Part shown: positions 17,589 through 26,039 of the stretch, in pieces
How positions within the stretch are numbered: the first letter of the stretch is position 1
Layout of the letters: each line of letters begins with the position of its first letter
Source of the DNA: Thermoflexus sp.
GTDB lineage: Bacteria; Chloroflexota; Anaerolineae; Thermoflexales; Thermoflexaceae
Direction: 5' to 3'
Length of the DNA: 49,798 nt
NCBI RefSeq assembly: GCF_034432235.1
Contig: NZ_DAOUCJ010000062.1
Coordinates: 1 to 49,798, forward strand
Notes under the pieces: generated by a model
Database searches by the model: none
Told to the model about the DNA's origin: nothing
The model's input: only the letters and a program-made list of their open reading frames with translations
Translations under genes and position numbers: made by a program

Positions 17589-18710
17589 CTACTCCAGGCG
17601 CTTCTGAAAGCGGCGGGCCGCCAGGCCCATTACGGCGATCCCGAAGAGGGTCAGCGCCAGCGCCTCATCCCACAGGGGCTCAACTCCTACCCCTTTCACG
17701 ATGATCCCCCGCAGGATCACCAGCATGTAGCGCAGAGGGATCAGATAGCTGATCCATTGAAGCGCTTGAGGCATCGCCTGGATCGGGAACAGAAATCCGG
17801 CCAGGAAGACCGATGGCAGCAGAAGGAAATACGTGAGCAACATCGCCTCCCGCTGGGTGGAGGCCACGGTGGAGATCAACAACCCGAAGCCAAGGGAGGA
17901 AAGCAGGAAAAGACCCGAGAGGGCCAAGAGCAACCCCAGATGGCCCCGGATCGGCACGCGAAACCAGAGGGCTCCCAGCATCAGGATGATGCCGAAATCA
18001 ATGAAGGCGATCGCCACATAGGGAACCACTTTCCCGATCACCAGCTCAGCCGGACGGATCGGGGTGACAATCAGCTGCTCCATGGTCCCCTGCTCCCGCT
18101 CCCGCACAATCGCCTGAGCCGTGAGCAGCATCGTGAGGAACTGGAGGATCGTACCGATAAGCCCCGGGATCATGTAGTTCGCGCTGCGAAGCTCCGGGTT
18201 ATACCAGACCCGCGGGCGGGGATCCAGCCCCGGCATCCGCCGGGGATCCAGATGAAGGACCTGCCGGAGGATCCGGGTGGAATGATTCTGTGCGATCGAT
18301 AGCGCCGCCGCGTAAGCGTTGTTGGCGACCGTGGGATCGCTGCCGTCGATCACCAGGCCGATGGTCGCCGGGCGGCCAGCCAGGACGTCCGCCCCGTATC
18401 CTTTTGGGATCAACAGCGCCACCTGCGCTGTCCCCGCGTCCAGCAGGCGGGCCAGGTCCTCCTGCCGCTCCACATAGCCGATGATCCGGAACGCATCCAC
18501 AGCACGATAAGCATCCACCAGCTCCTGGCTCTGCGGCGTCCGATCCCCGTCTAAGACCACCATGGGCACATGTTTGACATCTGTAGTCGCCGCATAGCCC
18601 AGGAGGAAGAGCTGGACCACCGGGATCAGGAACATCACCGCCAGCGTCCGGGGATCTCGCAGGATGTGCAGAACCTCTTTATAGATCACCGCGCTGATCC
18701 GACGAAGCAT
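17589..18710 (-). CDS. ABC-2 type exporter permease
   Basis: This 373-residue membrane permease of the YbhR/YbhS/YhiI-associated type starts MLRRISAVIYKEVLHILRDPRT, the standard ABC-2 opening. A first membrane helix is followed by a large external domain (residues about 45-170), then about five helices, including the YFLLLPSVFLAGFLFPIQAMP signature of drug and lipid exporters. It is the first transporter gene after tetR. Only one permease is present, so it would act as a homodimer. Confidence 0.88.
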   Translation of the reverse strand: MLRRISAVIYKEVLHILRDPRTLAVMFLIPVVQLFLLGYAATTDVKHVPMVVLDGDRTPQSQELVDAYRAVDAFRIIGYVERQEDLARLLDAGTAQVALLIPKGYGADVLAGRPATIGLVIDGSDPTVANNAYAAALSIAQNHSTRILRQVLHLDPRRMPGLDPRPRVWYNPELRSANYMIPGLIGTILQFLTMLLTAQAIVREREQGTMEQLIVTPIRPAELVIGKVVPYVAIAFIDFGIILMLGALWFRVPIRGHLGLLLALSGLFLLSSLGFGLLISTVASTQREAMLLTYFLLLPSVFLAGFLFPIQAMPQALQWISYLIPLRYMLVILRGIIVKGVGVEPLWDEALALTLFGIAVMGLAARRFQKRLE

Positions 18711-18870
18711 CGAACCGCCCCCTGCATATTCCGGGATGGGAGATCCTCGTTCCCCACTCATAGGAATCGCCCGTCGGGCCCTGTCGAAGCCGCTTCGGCG
18801 ACGATGAGGGCATCACCCGATCCGGAAAGCCCCGCTGGTGCCGGACGAGGCTCCTCATCCTCCATGCACA

Positions 18871-19506
18871 TCACGAGGGCGAAGGGGCGCGGGCCAGGAC
18901 CCCATGCAGATACACTTTGAGCGCCTCCGTTAGCAGCCGATCGATGGGCACCGGAGAGGGGATCCGCAACAGATCGCTCAGCAGGATCTGGGAGAACAGA
19001 AGGCCCATCCATAGCCGGGCTCCCACCTCGGGATCCATAGGGCGCAGAAGGCCTTTGGCCTGCTGAGCCGCCAGATAACCGGCCACCGCTCGGAGCCCCG
19101 GGCGGATCGCCCGGGCGACAAACACCCGGCGGACCCGTTCATTACGGATGGCCTCTGGAAGAAGCAACCGCATGGCCGCCACGATCGCGGGATCCCGAGC
19201 CAGGGTGATCCCCATTTCCACCACCCGGGCCAGGAACTCCTGAGGGGGAGCCTCTCGCATCGTTTGCGCCATCTGCTGAAGCGGGAAGACGAACGACTTC
19301 GCCTCCACCACGGCCCGGAACAGCTCCTCTTTGCTGGGAAAATACCAGTAGATCAAACCCGGAGAGATCCCCGCCTCCCGCGCGATTTCCCGGTTGGAGG
19401 TCCCCTTAAAACCTTTCCGGACGAACACCCGGAAGGCCGCCTCGATGATGCGCTGGCGGGTTTCCTCTCGCTGTCGCTTTCGGAGGAGAGGACGCCTTTT
19501 TCCCAT
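18871..19506 (-). CDS. TetR-family transcriptional repressor
   Basis: This 211-residue regulator has an N-terminal helix-turn-helix (TRQRIIEAAFRVFVRKGFKGTSNREIAREAGISPGLIYWYF region, residues about 16-55) and a C-terminal ligand-binding domain of unknown specificity. It heads the leftward exporter operon and probably represses it together with itself. A near-perfect promoter with a 20-bp operator-like palindrome lies about 70-115 bases upstream of its start. The ligand is likely a compound exported by the neighbouring ABC system. Confidence 0.88.
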   Translation of the reverse strand: MGKRRPLLRKRQREETRQRIIEAAFRVFVRKGFKGTSNREIAREAGISPGLIYWYFPSKEELFRAVVEAKSFVFPLQQMAQTMREAPPQEFLARVVEMGITLARDPAIVAAMRLLLPEAIRNERVRRVFVARAIRPGLRAVAGYLAAQQAKGLLRPMDPEVGARLWMGLLFSQILLSDLLRIPSPVPIDRLLTEALKVYLHGVLARAPSPS

Positions 19507-19575
19507 GGCGCGGCGCTCCTTTTCTGGATAAGCGGGACGGCTCAGGCCTTGTCAGGCATGCGCTCCGCTATGAAA

Positions 19576-19595
19576 TTGATTGATCGGCCAATCAA
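19576..19595 (-). promoter_or_regulatory. Operator palindrome of the TetR repressor
   Basis: TTGATTG (19576-19582) and CAATCAA (19589-19595) form an exact inverted repeat with a 6-base spacer. It sits immediately downstream of the -10 box at the expected transcription start, a classical position for repressor binding. Confidence 0.65.
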
Positions 19596-19623
19596 ATTAT
19601 AGACAGCTGTTTCTCACTGTCAA
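19596..19623 (-). promoter_or_regulatory. Consensus sigma-70 promoter of tetR and the exporter operon
   Basis: On the minus strand TTGACA (19623-19618) and TATAAT (19601-19596) are both perfect consensus hexamers, 16 bases apart. So strong a promoter next to an operator fits a tightly repressed, inducible efflux operon. Confidence 0.75.
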
Positions 19624-19761
19624 ATGGATTTCCTCGAGATGGGCTGTTCGCCGGCGATTCCCAAAGGGAATCCGCCTCTCCCTGGGAGGGAAAGGGCCGT
19701 GGGAAGAGAGGGGGGTCGTTTCCAGCGATCCTCAGGAAAGCCCTCCGCCCGAGCGCTCTCC

Positions 19762-20784
19762 TTATGGGGCGGAAGCGGAATCCGCTTCTCGGGGTCGAAG
19801 CCCGGTGAACCCGCGAGGCCGGCGAAGGCCCCGGAGATGACGCCAGCGCCACCACACCCCCACCGGATAGCCACACATCTTGGCCAGGTCCCCCCACACC
19901 CGGATCCATGGGACCCAGAGGGCCATGCGCATTCGATCCGACCAAGGGTAGCCCTGCCAGAGCCGGAAGAGGCGACGATAGGGAACGCGCAGATAGAGCC
20001 ATCCCCCCAGCAGATAGCCCAGGGCGAACAGGGGATGAACCCCCAGGCTGAGGGCGGCCAGCGCTGGGATCAGACCCAGGTAGGTGCCGTAGCGGATCGC
20101 ATGGCGCAGCCGCCACAGATCCGCTTTCCCATCCCCCCGGGCATACCGGTAATATTGCAGGAAGAAAGCCCGCATCGTCGGGCGGGGCCGGAAGTAAACC
20201 ACCGCCTCAGGGACGAAGGCGAAGGGGCCGAACCGTTCATACAGGGCGAAATCGAAAACCAGATCCTCGCAGTAATCCAGCCACTCGGGATAGCCGCCCA
20301 CCGCCTCCCATGCGCTTTTGCGGAAAGCGACGGAACGGCTGGAGGGCCAGAAACGATCCGGCCGGATCTCCTGCTGCTCCGGCAACACGGTGGCGGCCAT
20401 CGCGACCTCGAAGGGCGTGCGGGGATCCGGCAGGAAGAACCCCGCAGCCACCATCGTCTCCGGCCGCTCCTCGAAGGGGCGGAGCAGGCGCGCCAGCCAG
20501 TGGGGATGCAATCGCACCCCGGCATCGGTGACCGCGATGATCTCCCCCCGGGCAGCGGCGATGGCCCGATTGCGCCCCTGGGAGATGTTGGCGCCCGGGG
20601 CTTCAATCACTTGCAGCGGCAGCCGCCGCTCCGCCCGAAGGCGCTCCAGGGTCCCATCGGTCGATCCCCCATCGGTGATGATCACCTCATCCGGGGGACG
20701 GGATTGGAGGGCCAGGGAATCCAGCAGATCCTGGATGGAATCCTCCTCGTTTTTGACGGTGGCGATCACGGAAACCCGCAACAT
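19762..20784 (-). CDS. Family 2 glycosyltransferase
   Basis: This 340-residue GT-A fold transferase has the N-terminal start MLRVSVIATVKNEEDSIQDL, the nucleotide-binding Asp in IITDGGSTDGT, the DxD-like VTDAG segment near residue 92, and the acceptor-side ED motif in WLDYCEDLVFDF. One or two hydrophobic segments near 250-290 suggest membrane association. The start at 20784 has GGGGGG seven bases upstream. It probably builds a surface glycan or glycolipid; donor and acceptor are unknown. No other glycan gene is adjacent, but a sortase system lies upstream in the opposite orientation. Confidence 0.85.
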   Translation of the reverse strand: MLRVSVIATVKNEEDSIQDLLDSLALQSRPPDEVIITDGGSTDGTLERLRAERRLPLQVIEAPGANISQGRNRAIAAARGEIIAVTDAGVRLHPHWLARLLRPFEERPETMVAAGFFLPDPRTPFEVAMAATVLPEQQEIRPDRFWPSSRSVAFRKSAWEAVGGYPEWLDYCEDLVFDFALYERFGPFAFVPEAVVYFRPRPTMRAFFLQYYRYARGDGKADLWRLRHAIRYGTYLGLIPALAALSLGVHPLFALGYLLGGWLYLRVPYRRLFRLWQGYPWSDRMRMALWVPWIRVWGDLAKMCGYPVGVWWRWRHLRGLRRPRGFTGLRPREADSASAP

Positions 20785-21070
20785 CGAAGGCCCCCCGGAG
20801 TTTGAAGTCTGCTCGCTCCCCACCCTCTGCCCCCCCAGCTATTTTAGTGAATTCCGGGATCCAGATCCCAGCTCGGAAAGGACGGATCCCCTCCCTCAAC
20901 CCCTCCGGTGGCTGAGATCGGAGTGGGACTTTCGTCCTATCCCCCGGGATACATCCCGTCTTTCTTACGAAATCCTTACGATATCAAGCCTTAGCCTGCG
21001 GTTTAATAGATGCAGTAAGGAGGCAAAGAACCAGATTAGTCAGAAAAATTTAACTATCAGGGGGCTGGAT

Positions 21071-21944
21071 ATGAGAATGGATGCCAGAGCGTGGAGGGCT
21101 TTTCGGAATCTGACCTGGTTTCTGGGTTTGATCACTCTGGGCGTCAGCCTGATCCTTCAAGGAATTCTCAGCCCTGCGATCGCAGGGTCCTCGGTTGTGC
21201 TGGATGGCTACCGGATCACGTTTCTGGGGGTCACTTACAATTCCGATCAGACCTCGACATGGCAGTATGAGGTTCGGCCGGCCTCCGCGACTCAGGATCT
21301 CAGCCACTGGGTGCTGGGGCTCTGCGCCACTCATCAGGTGCTCTCCAGTGATCCGACCGGGACTGTCGGAAAGGATCCAACGACCGGATTGTGGGGGATC
21401 AAGTGGGAACAGCCGATGCGGACCACGGATAGTCCACGCCGGTATACCCTCGTCCTGAACGGCTGGTTTGAAGTGGGCACGACTCAGGTAGCAGTGAAAG
21501 CCGGGCGGGATCCAGAGTCCGGGACTATCGATGGACCCTCCTGTGTGCCCCCGGCCCCCACCCCCACGCCGGCACCCACCGAGCCACCGGCGCCCACCCC
21601 CACGCCCATCACCCCCACCCCCACGCCGGTGATCGAACCGCCCACCCCCACACCAGCGCCCACCGAGCCACCGGCGCCCACCCCCCACGCCCATCACCCC
21701 CACGCCGGTGGTTTACCCTCCAGCGCCCACACCGACGCCGGGGGTGAACCTCCCGCCGGCTCCACCTCCTGGAGGCGGCTCTCCCCCACCCAGCGATGGG
21801 GCCTCCGATCTGCTTCCCGTGACCGGGGCCGCTGGAGGCGGATGGTCGATATGGAGCCTTCTTCTGGCCCGCCTGAGCGGGTTATTCATGGGACTGGGCC
21901 TGGCAGCTCACGTTATGCTGACCTGGCGCTCCCGCCACGGATGA
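21071..21944 (+). pseudogene. LPXTG-anchored surface protein, frameshifted in a C tract
   Basis: A signal peptide (residues about 1-38, ending AIAG) is followed by a beta-rich domain of about 120 residues with WQYEVRPAS, LSHWVLGLC and GIKWEQP motifs, seen in other secreted proteins but not named here. A Pro/Thr repeat of about 80 residues comes next. The frame is then lost in a run of six C at 21681-21686; the equivalent run in the preceding repeat copy has five. Removing one C restores the repeat and leads to DLLPVTGAAGG, an LPXTG sorting signal, with a hydrophobic segment and the basic tail WRSRHG, ending at 21944. Restored length about 290 residues. AGGGGG precedes the ATG. The adjacent sortase is the probable anchoring enzyme. 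As read, the protein would be about 330 residues of wrong-frame tail without an anchor. Confidence 0.8.
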
Positions 21945-21995
21945 AAACAAATTCGGTGGATCCATCTCGCCATTCCTCGCTCCCTGCAAAAACCG

Positions 21996-22028
21996 GGGGT
22001 GTGCGTGGGCTTTGCCCGCGCACACCCC
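21996..22028 (+). terminator. Strong hairpin between the LPXTG gene and the sortase gene
   Basis: A 15-base-pair stem (21996-22010 with 22014-22028, one G-T pair) closes a TTT loop. No T tract follows. It could be a partial terminator, an mRNA stabiliser for the surface protein transcript, or a REP-like palindrome. Confidence 0.5.
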
Positions 22029-22059
22029 AGGCAACGCCCAACGCACCAGGGAAAAGACG

Positions 22060-22836
22060 ATGCCTGGGATTCGCATTCAGATGAATCAGAATCATATAAA
22101 CCTGTTCCCATTGCCTCCAGCGTTCCGAAGCTATAGCGGGTTCCTGTTCTGGCTCGGGCTTCTCGGGGCCATTCTGGGGATCTGGAGCGTCCCCCAGAAA
22201 ACGCCCTTCCCGGCCCCGCCGGAAGCGGCCTTGCTTTCCCAAGGAGATGAAGGGAGCTTCTTCCAGCGGATGGAGCAACCGGAGCGCGCGCCCGCCCTGG
22301 AGCCTGAAACCGTCCCGGACCCTCTCACACCTGTCCCCACTCCCGTCCGGGGATGGATCCCCCAGCGCATTGTCATTCCAGCGATCCACCTGGATGCTCC
22401 TGTGGTTCCGGTTGGCTTCCAGGAACTCCGCGTAGGAAATCAGAGGGTTCGGGCCTGGGAAACTCCGAACTTCTTCGCGGCCGGATGGCACAGGACTTCC
22501 GTCCCCCTGGGGATGCCCGGAAACACGGTGCTGAACGGCCATCACAATATTTATGGGGAAGTGTTCCGGGATCTGGTTCGCCTGAAGCCCGGAGATCGGC
22601 TCTTTGTGTATTCGGAGGGTCGGGTTTTCGTTTATGAGGTGCAGGAAAAACACATCCTTCCAGAGCGCGGCCGTCCGCTTTTAGAGCGCCTGGCCAATGC
22701 CCGCTGGATCCAGCCCACGAAGGATGAGCGATTGACGCTGATCACCTGCTGGCCTTACACCAGCAACACCCACCGGCTCATTGTGATCGCCCGGCCGCTC
22801 CCCCTCCGGGACAACCGGTGGAAAAATATGGAATAG
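22060..22836 (+). CDS. Sortase (class D/E-like)
   Basis: This membrane-anchored cysteine transpeptidase would cleave the LPVTG signal of the neighbouring protein and attach it to the cell envelope. The 258-residue product has an N-terminal membrane segment (SGFLFWLGLLGAILGIW), a Pro-rich linker and a sortase barrel with IPAIHLDAPVV, the catalytic His in NGHHNIYG, the catalytic Cys in LTLITCWP and the Arg in NTHRLIVIAR. The start is uncertain: ATG at 22060 has only a weak GGGAAAAG site, and another in-frame ATG follows at 22081. The gene lies 115 bases after the surface protein, so the pair is probably a dedicated sortase-substrate unit. Confidence 0.88.
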   Translation: MPGIRIQMNQNHINLFPLPPAFRSYSGFLFWLGLLGAILGIWSVPQKTPFPAPPEAALLSQGDEGSFFQRMEQPERAPALEPETVPDPLTPVPTPVRGWIPQRIVIPAIHLDAPVVPVGFQELRVGNQRVRAWETPNFFAAGWHRTSVPLGMPGNTVLNGHHNIYGEVFRDLVRLKPGDRLFVYSEGRVFVYEVQEKHILPERGRPLLERLANARWIQPTKDERLTLITCWPYTSNTHRLIVIARPLPLRDNRWKNME

Positions 22837-22964
22837 CGGGAAACCGCGGGGTTCTCCGGGCTCTGGACAACCGGGAAGGGCCGCGCAGCATTGGGAGCTT
22901 TTGGGGCGGATGGGCGCGCCGGGGGCACGTCCACTGGTCCCGAAAGAGGGCGTGTATCCGGACA

Positions 22965-24887
22965 TCAAACTCCCACTGGGTTCTTTCCCCCACCGGAGGA
23001 TCGCTCCCTCCACCGCAGAAGGCGCAGGCCATGGAGCACCACCAGCAGCGTGCTCCCCTCATGCCCGACCACCGCCAGCGGCAGGGGGATCCCCAGCCCG
23101 AAGGTGAGGGCCACCAGCAGGACGATCACGCCGCTGGCGAAGGCCAGGTTCCGCCACACGGTGCGCATCGCCGCGCGGGCCAGGGCGATGGCCTCGGCAA
23201 CCCGACGGAGATCCTCCTGAAGCAGCACCACATCCGCCGTCTCAATGGCCACATCGCTTCCCATCTTCCCCATGGCGATCCCCACCGAGGCCGCGGCCAG
23301 GGCCGGCGCATCGTTCATCCCATCCCCCACCATCGCCACAGGCCCGATCGATCGCGCCAGCGAGCGGATCCGCTCCAGTTTCTCCTCCGGAAGCAGCCCG
23401 GCCTCCACGTGCCGGATCCCCACAGCCTGAGCGACAGCACGGGCGACCGCCGGATGATCCCCCGTCAGCATCACCACTTCGATCCCCAGGCGGCGCAACG
23501 CCTCCACCGCCTCCGCCGCCTCCGGCCGCACCCGATCCGCCACCTCAATCAGGCCCCGCCATTGCCCATCATAGACCAGCAGGGGGGTCCGACCGGCCCG
23601 TTGTGCCTCTTTGAGCAGGGCAGAGACCTCGCCGGGGAGCGGAATACCCTCCTGCTGGAACAGACGAGGAGAGCCCACCCAGATGGCATGGGCATTGGCG
23701 AAGCCGATCACCCCCAGCCCTGGACGGGCGTTGACCTCCCGGATCTCCGGGAAGGATAACCCGCGCGCCCGGGCCTCCTCCACGATCGCCCGGGCGATCG
23801 GATGCTCCGAACGGGCCTCCACCGCAGCCGCCAGGGCCAGGATCGCGTCGGGATCGTTTCCATCCAGCGCGCGCACCGCCTGCACCGTCACCCGGTTCTC
23901 GGTAAGGGTCCCCGTCTTATCCAGCGCGACCACCCGCACCCGGGCTAAGCCCTCCAGGGCCATCCCCCCTTTAAACAGAAGCCCCCGGCGGGCCCCGGCG
24001 GCGATCGCGGAGAGGAAAGCCGCGGGGGTGCTGATGACCAGGGCGCACGGCGAAGCCACCACCAGCAGGGTCATCGCCCGATAGAAGGCCCGATCGAAGG
24101 CTTCCCCCCAGAGCGCGGAAAGGATCATCGTGAGCGCTGCTCCTGCCAGGACCGCCCATGCATAGCGCTGCTCAAAGCGATCGATCACCTGTTGCGTGCG
24201 GGCGCGCTGCGCCTGCGCCTCCTCCACCAGATGGATGATCCGCGCCAGCATGGTGTCCGAGGTCGGATGGGTGACCCGGATCTCCAGCGCCCCATGGCCG
24301 TTGAGCGTGCCCTCGAAAACCGGATCCCCCGGACCTTTCGGCACGGGCATGGACTCGCCGGTCAGCAGGGATTCGTCGGCCGTGGAGGAACCCGCCACTA
24401 CCACCCCATCCGCCGGGATCCGTTCGCCGGGCCGAACCAGCAAGTGATCCCCCACCTCGATCGCCTCGATGGGGATCGTCTCCTCTTCCCCACCCCGGAT
24501 GCGGCGGGCGACGGGAGGGCGGAGGTTCAGCAGCTGCCGGATGGCTCGACGGGTGCGCTCCAGGGCCATGGTCTGCAGGGCGTTTGAAAGGGAAAAGAGG
24601 AACAGCAGCGTCCCTCCCTCCTCCGCATGGCCGATCAGGGCAGCCCCCATGGCGGAGAGCAACATCAACAGGTTGACATCCAGACGCCCTGCGCGCAACG
24701 CCAGGGCGCCATCGATCACCCCGTAGAAGCCCCCAAACAGATAGGCGGCAACCCAGAAAGCGCCTTCTGCGCCAGGGGCCACCCAGCGCGAAGCGATCCC
24801 GCCGATCAACGCGGCGAGGGTCAATCCGACAAAGGGGAACTCCAGCCGGCGTTCCTCCAGGACAAAGCGACGGGCCCACTCTCCCAT
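22965..24887 (-). CDS. P1B-4-type heavy-metal exporting ATPase (PfeT/CtpD/CoaT-like)
   Basis: This P-type ATPase exports a divalent transition metal from the cytoplasm. The 640-residue protein has about six membrane helices, no N-terminal metal-binding domain, the actuator LLTGESMP, the phosphorylation site DKTGTLTENR, the HP motif SEHPIARA and the hinge MVGDGMNDAPA. The membrane metal-site motifs are SPC in VASPCALVIS and HEGST near the C-terminus. That combination marks the P1B-4 subgroup (Fe2+, Co2+, sometimes Ni2+ or Zn2+) rather than CPC-type Zn/Cd pumps. It starts four bases after the PerR-like gene, with GGGGGG upstream, so regulator and pump form an operon. This parallels the PerR control of the iron exporter PfeT in Bacillus. 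Confidence 0.88.
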   Translation of the reverse strand: MGEWARRFVLEERRLEFPFVGLTLAALIGGIASRWVAPGAEGAFWVAAYLFGGFYGVIDGALALRAGRLDVNLLMLLSAMGAALIGHAEEGGTLLFLFSLSNALQTMALERTRRAIRQLLNLRPPVARRIRGGEEETIPIEAIEVGDHLLVRPGERIPADGVVVAGSSTADESLLTGESMPVPKGPGDPVFEGTLNGHGALEIRVTHPTSDTMLARIIHLVEEAQAQRARTQQVIDRFEQRYAWAVLAGAALTMILSALWGEAFDRAFYRAMTLLVVASPCALVISTPAAFLSAIAAGARRGLLFKGGMALEGLARVRVVALDKTGTLTENRVTVQAVRALDGNDPDAILALAAAVEARSEHPIARAIVEEARARGLSFPEIREVNARPGLGVIGFANAHAIWVGSPRLFQQEGIPLPGEVSALLKEAQRAGRTPLLVYDGQWRGLIEVADRVRPEAAEAVEALRRLGIEVVMLTGDHPAVARAVAQAVGIRHVEAGLLPEEKLERIRSLARSIGPVAMVGDGMNDAPALAAASVGIAMGKMGSDVAIETADVVLLQEDLRRVAEAIALARAAMRTVWRNLAFASGVIVLLVALTFGLGIPLPLAVVGHEGSTLLVVLHGLRLLRWRERSSGGGKNPVGV

Positions 24888-24890
24888 CGT

Positions 24891-25352
24891 TCAGGCCCCC
24901 CCTGCGATGGAGGTTTTCGTTTTCCGCTGGCAATCCGGGCAGAGACCGTAATAGACCAGGCGGGCTCCATGCAGCGCGTAGCCCGATCGGGCGGCCACCC
25001 GCTGATGCATCGCCCGGACGTCCACGCCTTCCAGGTCCTGCACCCGGTGGCATGACAGACAGACCAGGTTGATGTGCGGCGTGGTGTCTCCATCGTAATG
25101 CACCATCCCATCCCCGGCATCCCCCAGCGCGCTCACCAGGCCCAGCCGCACCAGCGCATCCAGGGTCTTGTAAACCGTGGCCAGGCTCATCGTGGGGAAC
25201 CGGCGGCGAAGACGCCGGTAGACATCATAGGCCGTGGGATGGTTCCGGCTCGTCGCCAGGACCTCGCAGATGGCCACCCGCTGAGGCGTCAGCCGCAACC
25301 CCGAGGCCCGCAGGCCCTCCAGCATCGCCCTCAATCGCTCCGAACGTCGCAT
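24891..25352 (-). CDS. Fur-family regulator, PerR-like
   Basis: This 153-residue regulator has the Fur winged helix (LTPQRVAICEVLATSRNHPTA, recognition segment MSLATVYKTLDALVRLGLV) and structural zinc pairs CLSC (near 109) and CPDC (near 143). NHPTAYDVY carries a His at the position of the oxidisable His37 of PerR, and the sensor region YDGDTTPHINLVC contains Asp and His residues comparable to the PerR site. It is distinct from the zur gene at 9181. It heads an operon with a P1B-4 metal exporter, so it probably senses iron or peroxide and controls metal efflux. Assignment to PerR rather than Fur rests on context and a few residues. Confidence 0.75.
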   Translation of the reverse strand: MRRSERLRAMLEGLRASGLRLTPQRVAICEVLATSRNHPTAYDVYRRLRRRFPTMSLATVYKTLDALVRLGLVSALGDAGDGMVHYDGDTTPHINLVCLSCHRVQDLEGVDVRAMHQRVAARSGYALHGARLVYYGLCPDCQRKTKTSIAGGA

Positions 25353-25363
25353 GCTGTAATCCC

Positions 25364-25396
25364 TATCTGGAGATAACTATTTTCCAAATCGGAAAA
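25364..25396 (-). promoter_or_regulatory. Candidate operator region of the PerR-like operon
   Basis: Two inverted repeats lie just upstream of the regulator gene: TATCT-GG-AGATA (25364-25375) and TTTTCC-N5-GGAAAA (25380-25396). The stretch is the most AT-rich sequence in the neighbourhood. Either may be the Fur/PerR-type box; neither matches the Bacillus PerR box exactly. Confidence 0.45.
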
Positions 25397-25552
25397 AACG
25401 ATATCCCAGAGCCCGCGCCCTGTCAAATCGGCGGGGTTCTCCCCTGGGCAGAGGGGATGATCCTCAAAGGATGGGGTCGGACCGGGTGCCCTTCGGGGCC
25501 GGCCCGGCCCTGGAACTTCGGTGGGGGAGAATCACGGGAACGCCCGGGAAGC

Positions 25553-25921
25553 TCACAATACCTGCAGCGCCCGATAGATCGCCGCCCGCTGTCCGGGATC
25601 CAGAGGAGGAAGATGCTCGATGTGAAAGAGGCCGGAGCCGGGGAGCTCAGAGGGCGGGCGCGGCTCCTGAAGCAGGCGGCAGGCGTAACGGAGGATCAGC
25701 TGCCAGCGTCCGTCCTCCCGGCGGGAGGCCGCCTCCAGGATCACGGACTCCTCAGGCTCCACCCCGGCCATCTGGACCATCCATCGCCGGACGCCATCCA
25801 CCGGATCCTCGCCTTCCATCAGAGGACCGCTCGGCAACGTCCAGTTCCCCTGGGGCGATTGCACCAGCCAGACCGCCTCATCCGCCAGCGCGACGATCTC
25901 TACCCGGATCTCCACATCCAT
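25553..25921 (-). CDS. Nudix-fold protein with a degenerate catalytic box
   Basis: This 122-residue protein has the size and order of a Nudix domain: strands at the N-terminus, then GNWTLPSGPLMEGEDP, where a Nudix box should follow. The pattern G-x5-E-x7 is kept, but the catalytic REUxEExGU helix reads RWMVQMAGV, so the magnesium-binding glutamates are missing. It is therefore unlikely to hydrolyse nucleoside diphosphates and may be a binding or regulatory domain. It lies alone between the PerR-like operon and the M16 gene, all leftward, with 118 bases separating it from the M16 stop. Recognition rests on the fold-level pattern only. Confidence 0.6.
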   Translation of the reverse strand: MDVEIRVEIVALADEAVWLVQSPQGNWTLPSGPLMEGEDPVDGVRRWMVQMAGVEPEESVILEAASRREDGRWQLILRYACRLLQEPRPPSELPGSGLFHIEHLPPLDPGQRAAIYRALQVL

Positions 25922-26039
25922 CCGGCTCTCTCCGCTTTCCGGCTTTCAGAGAGGAGGGTTATAGCGTTTTGATCCCCAGGCGCTACACGGCTGGCCACTT
26001 CCTGTCGGAGATTGAGGCGTGAAGGCAGCCCTTTGTCCC

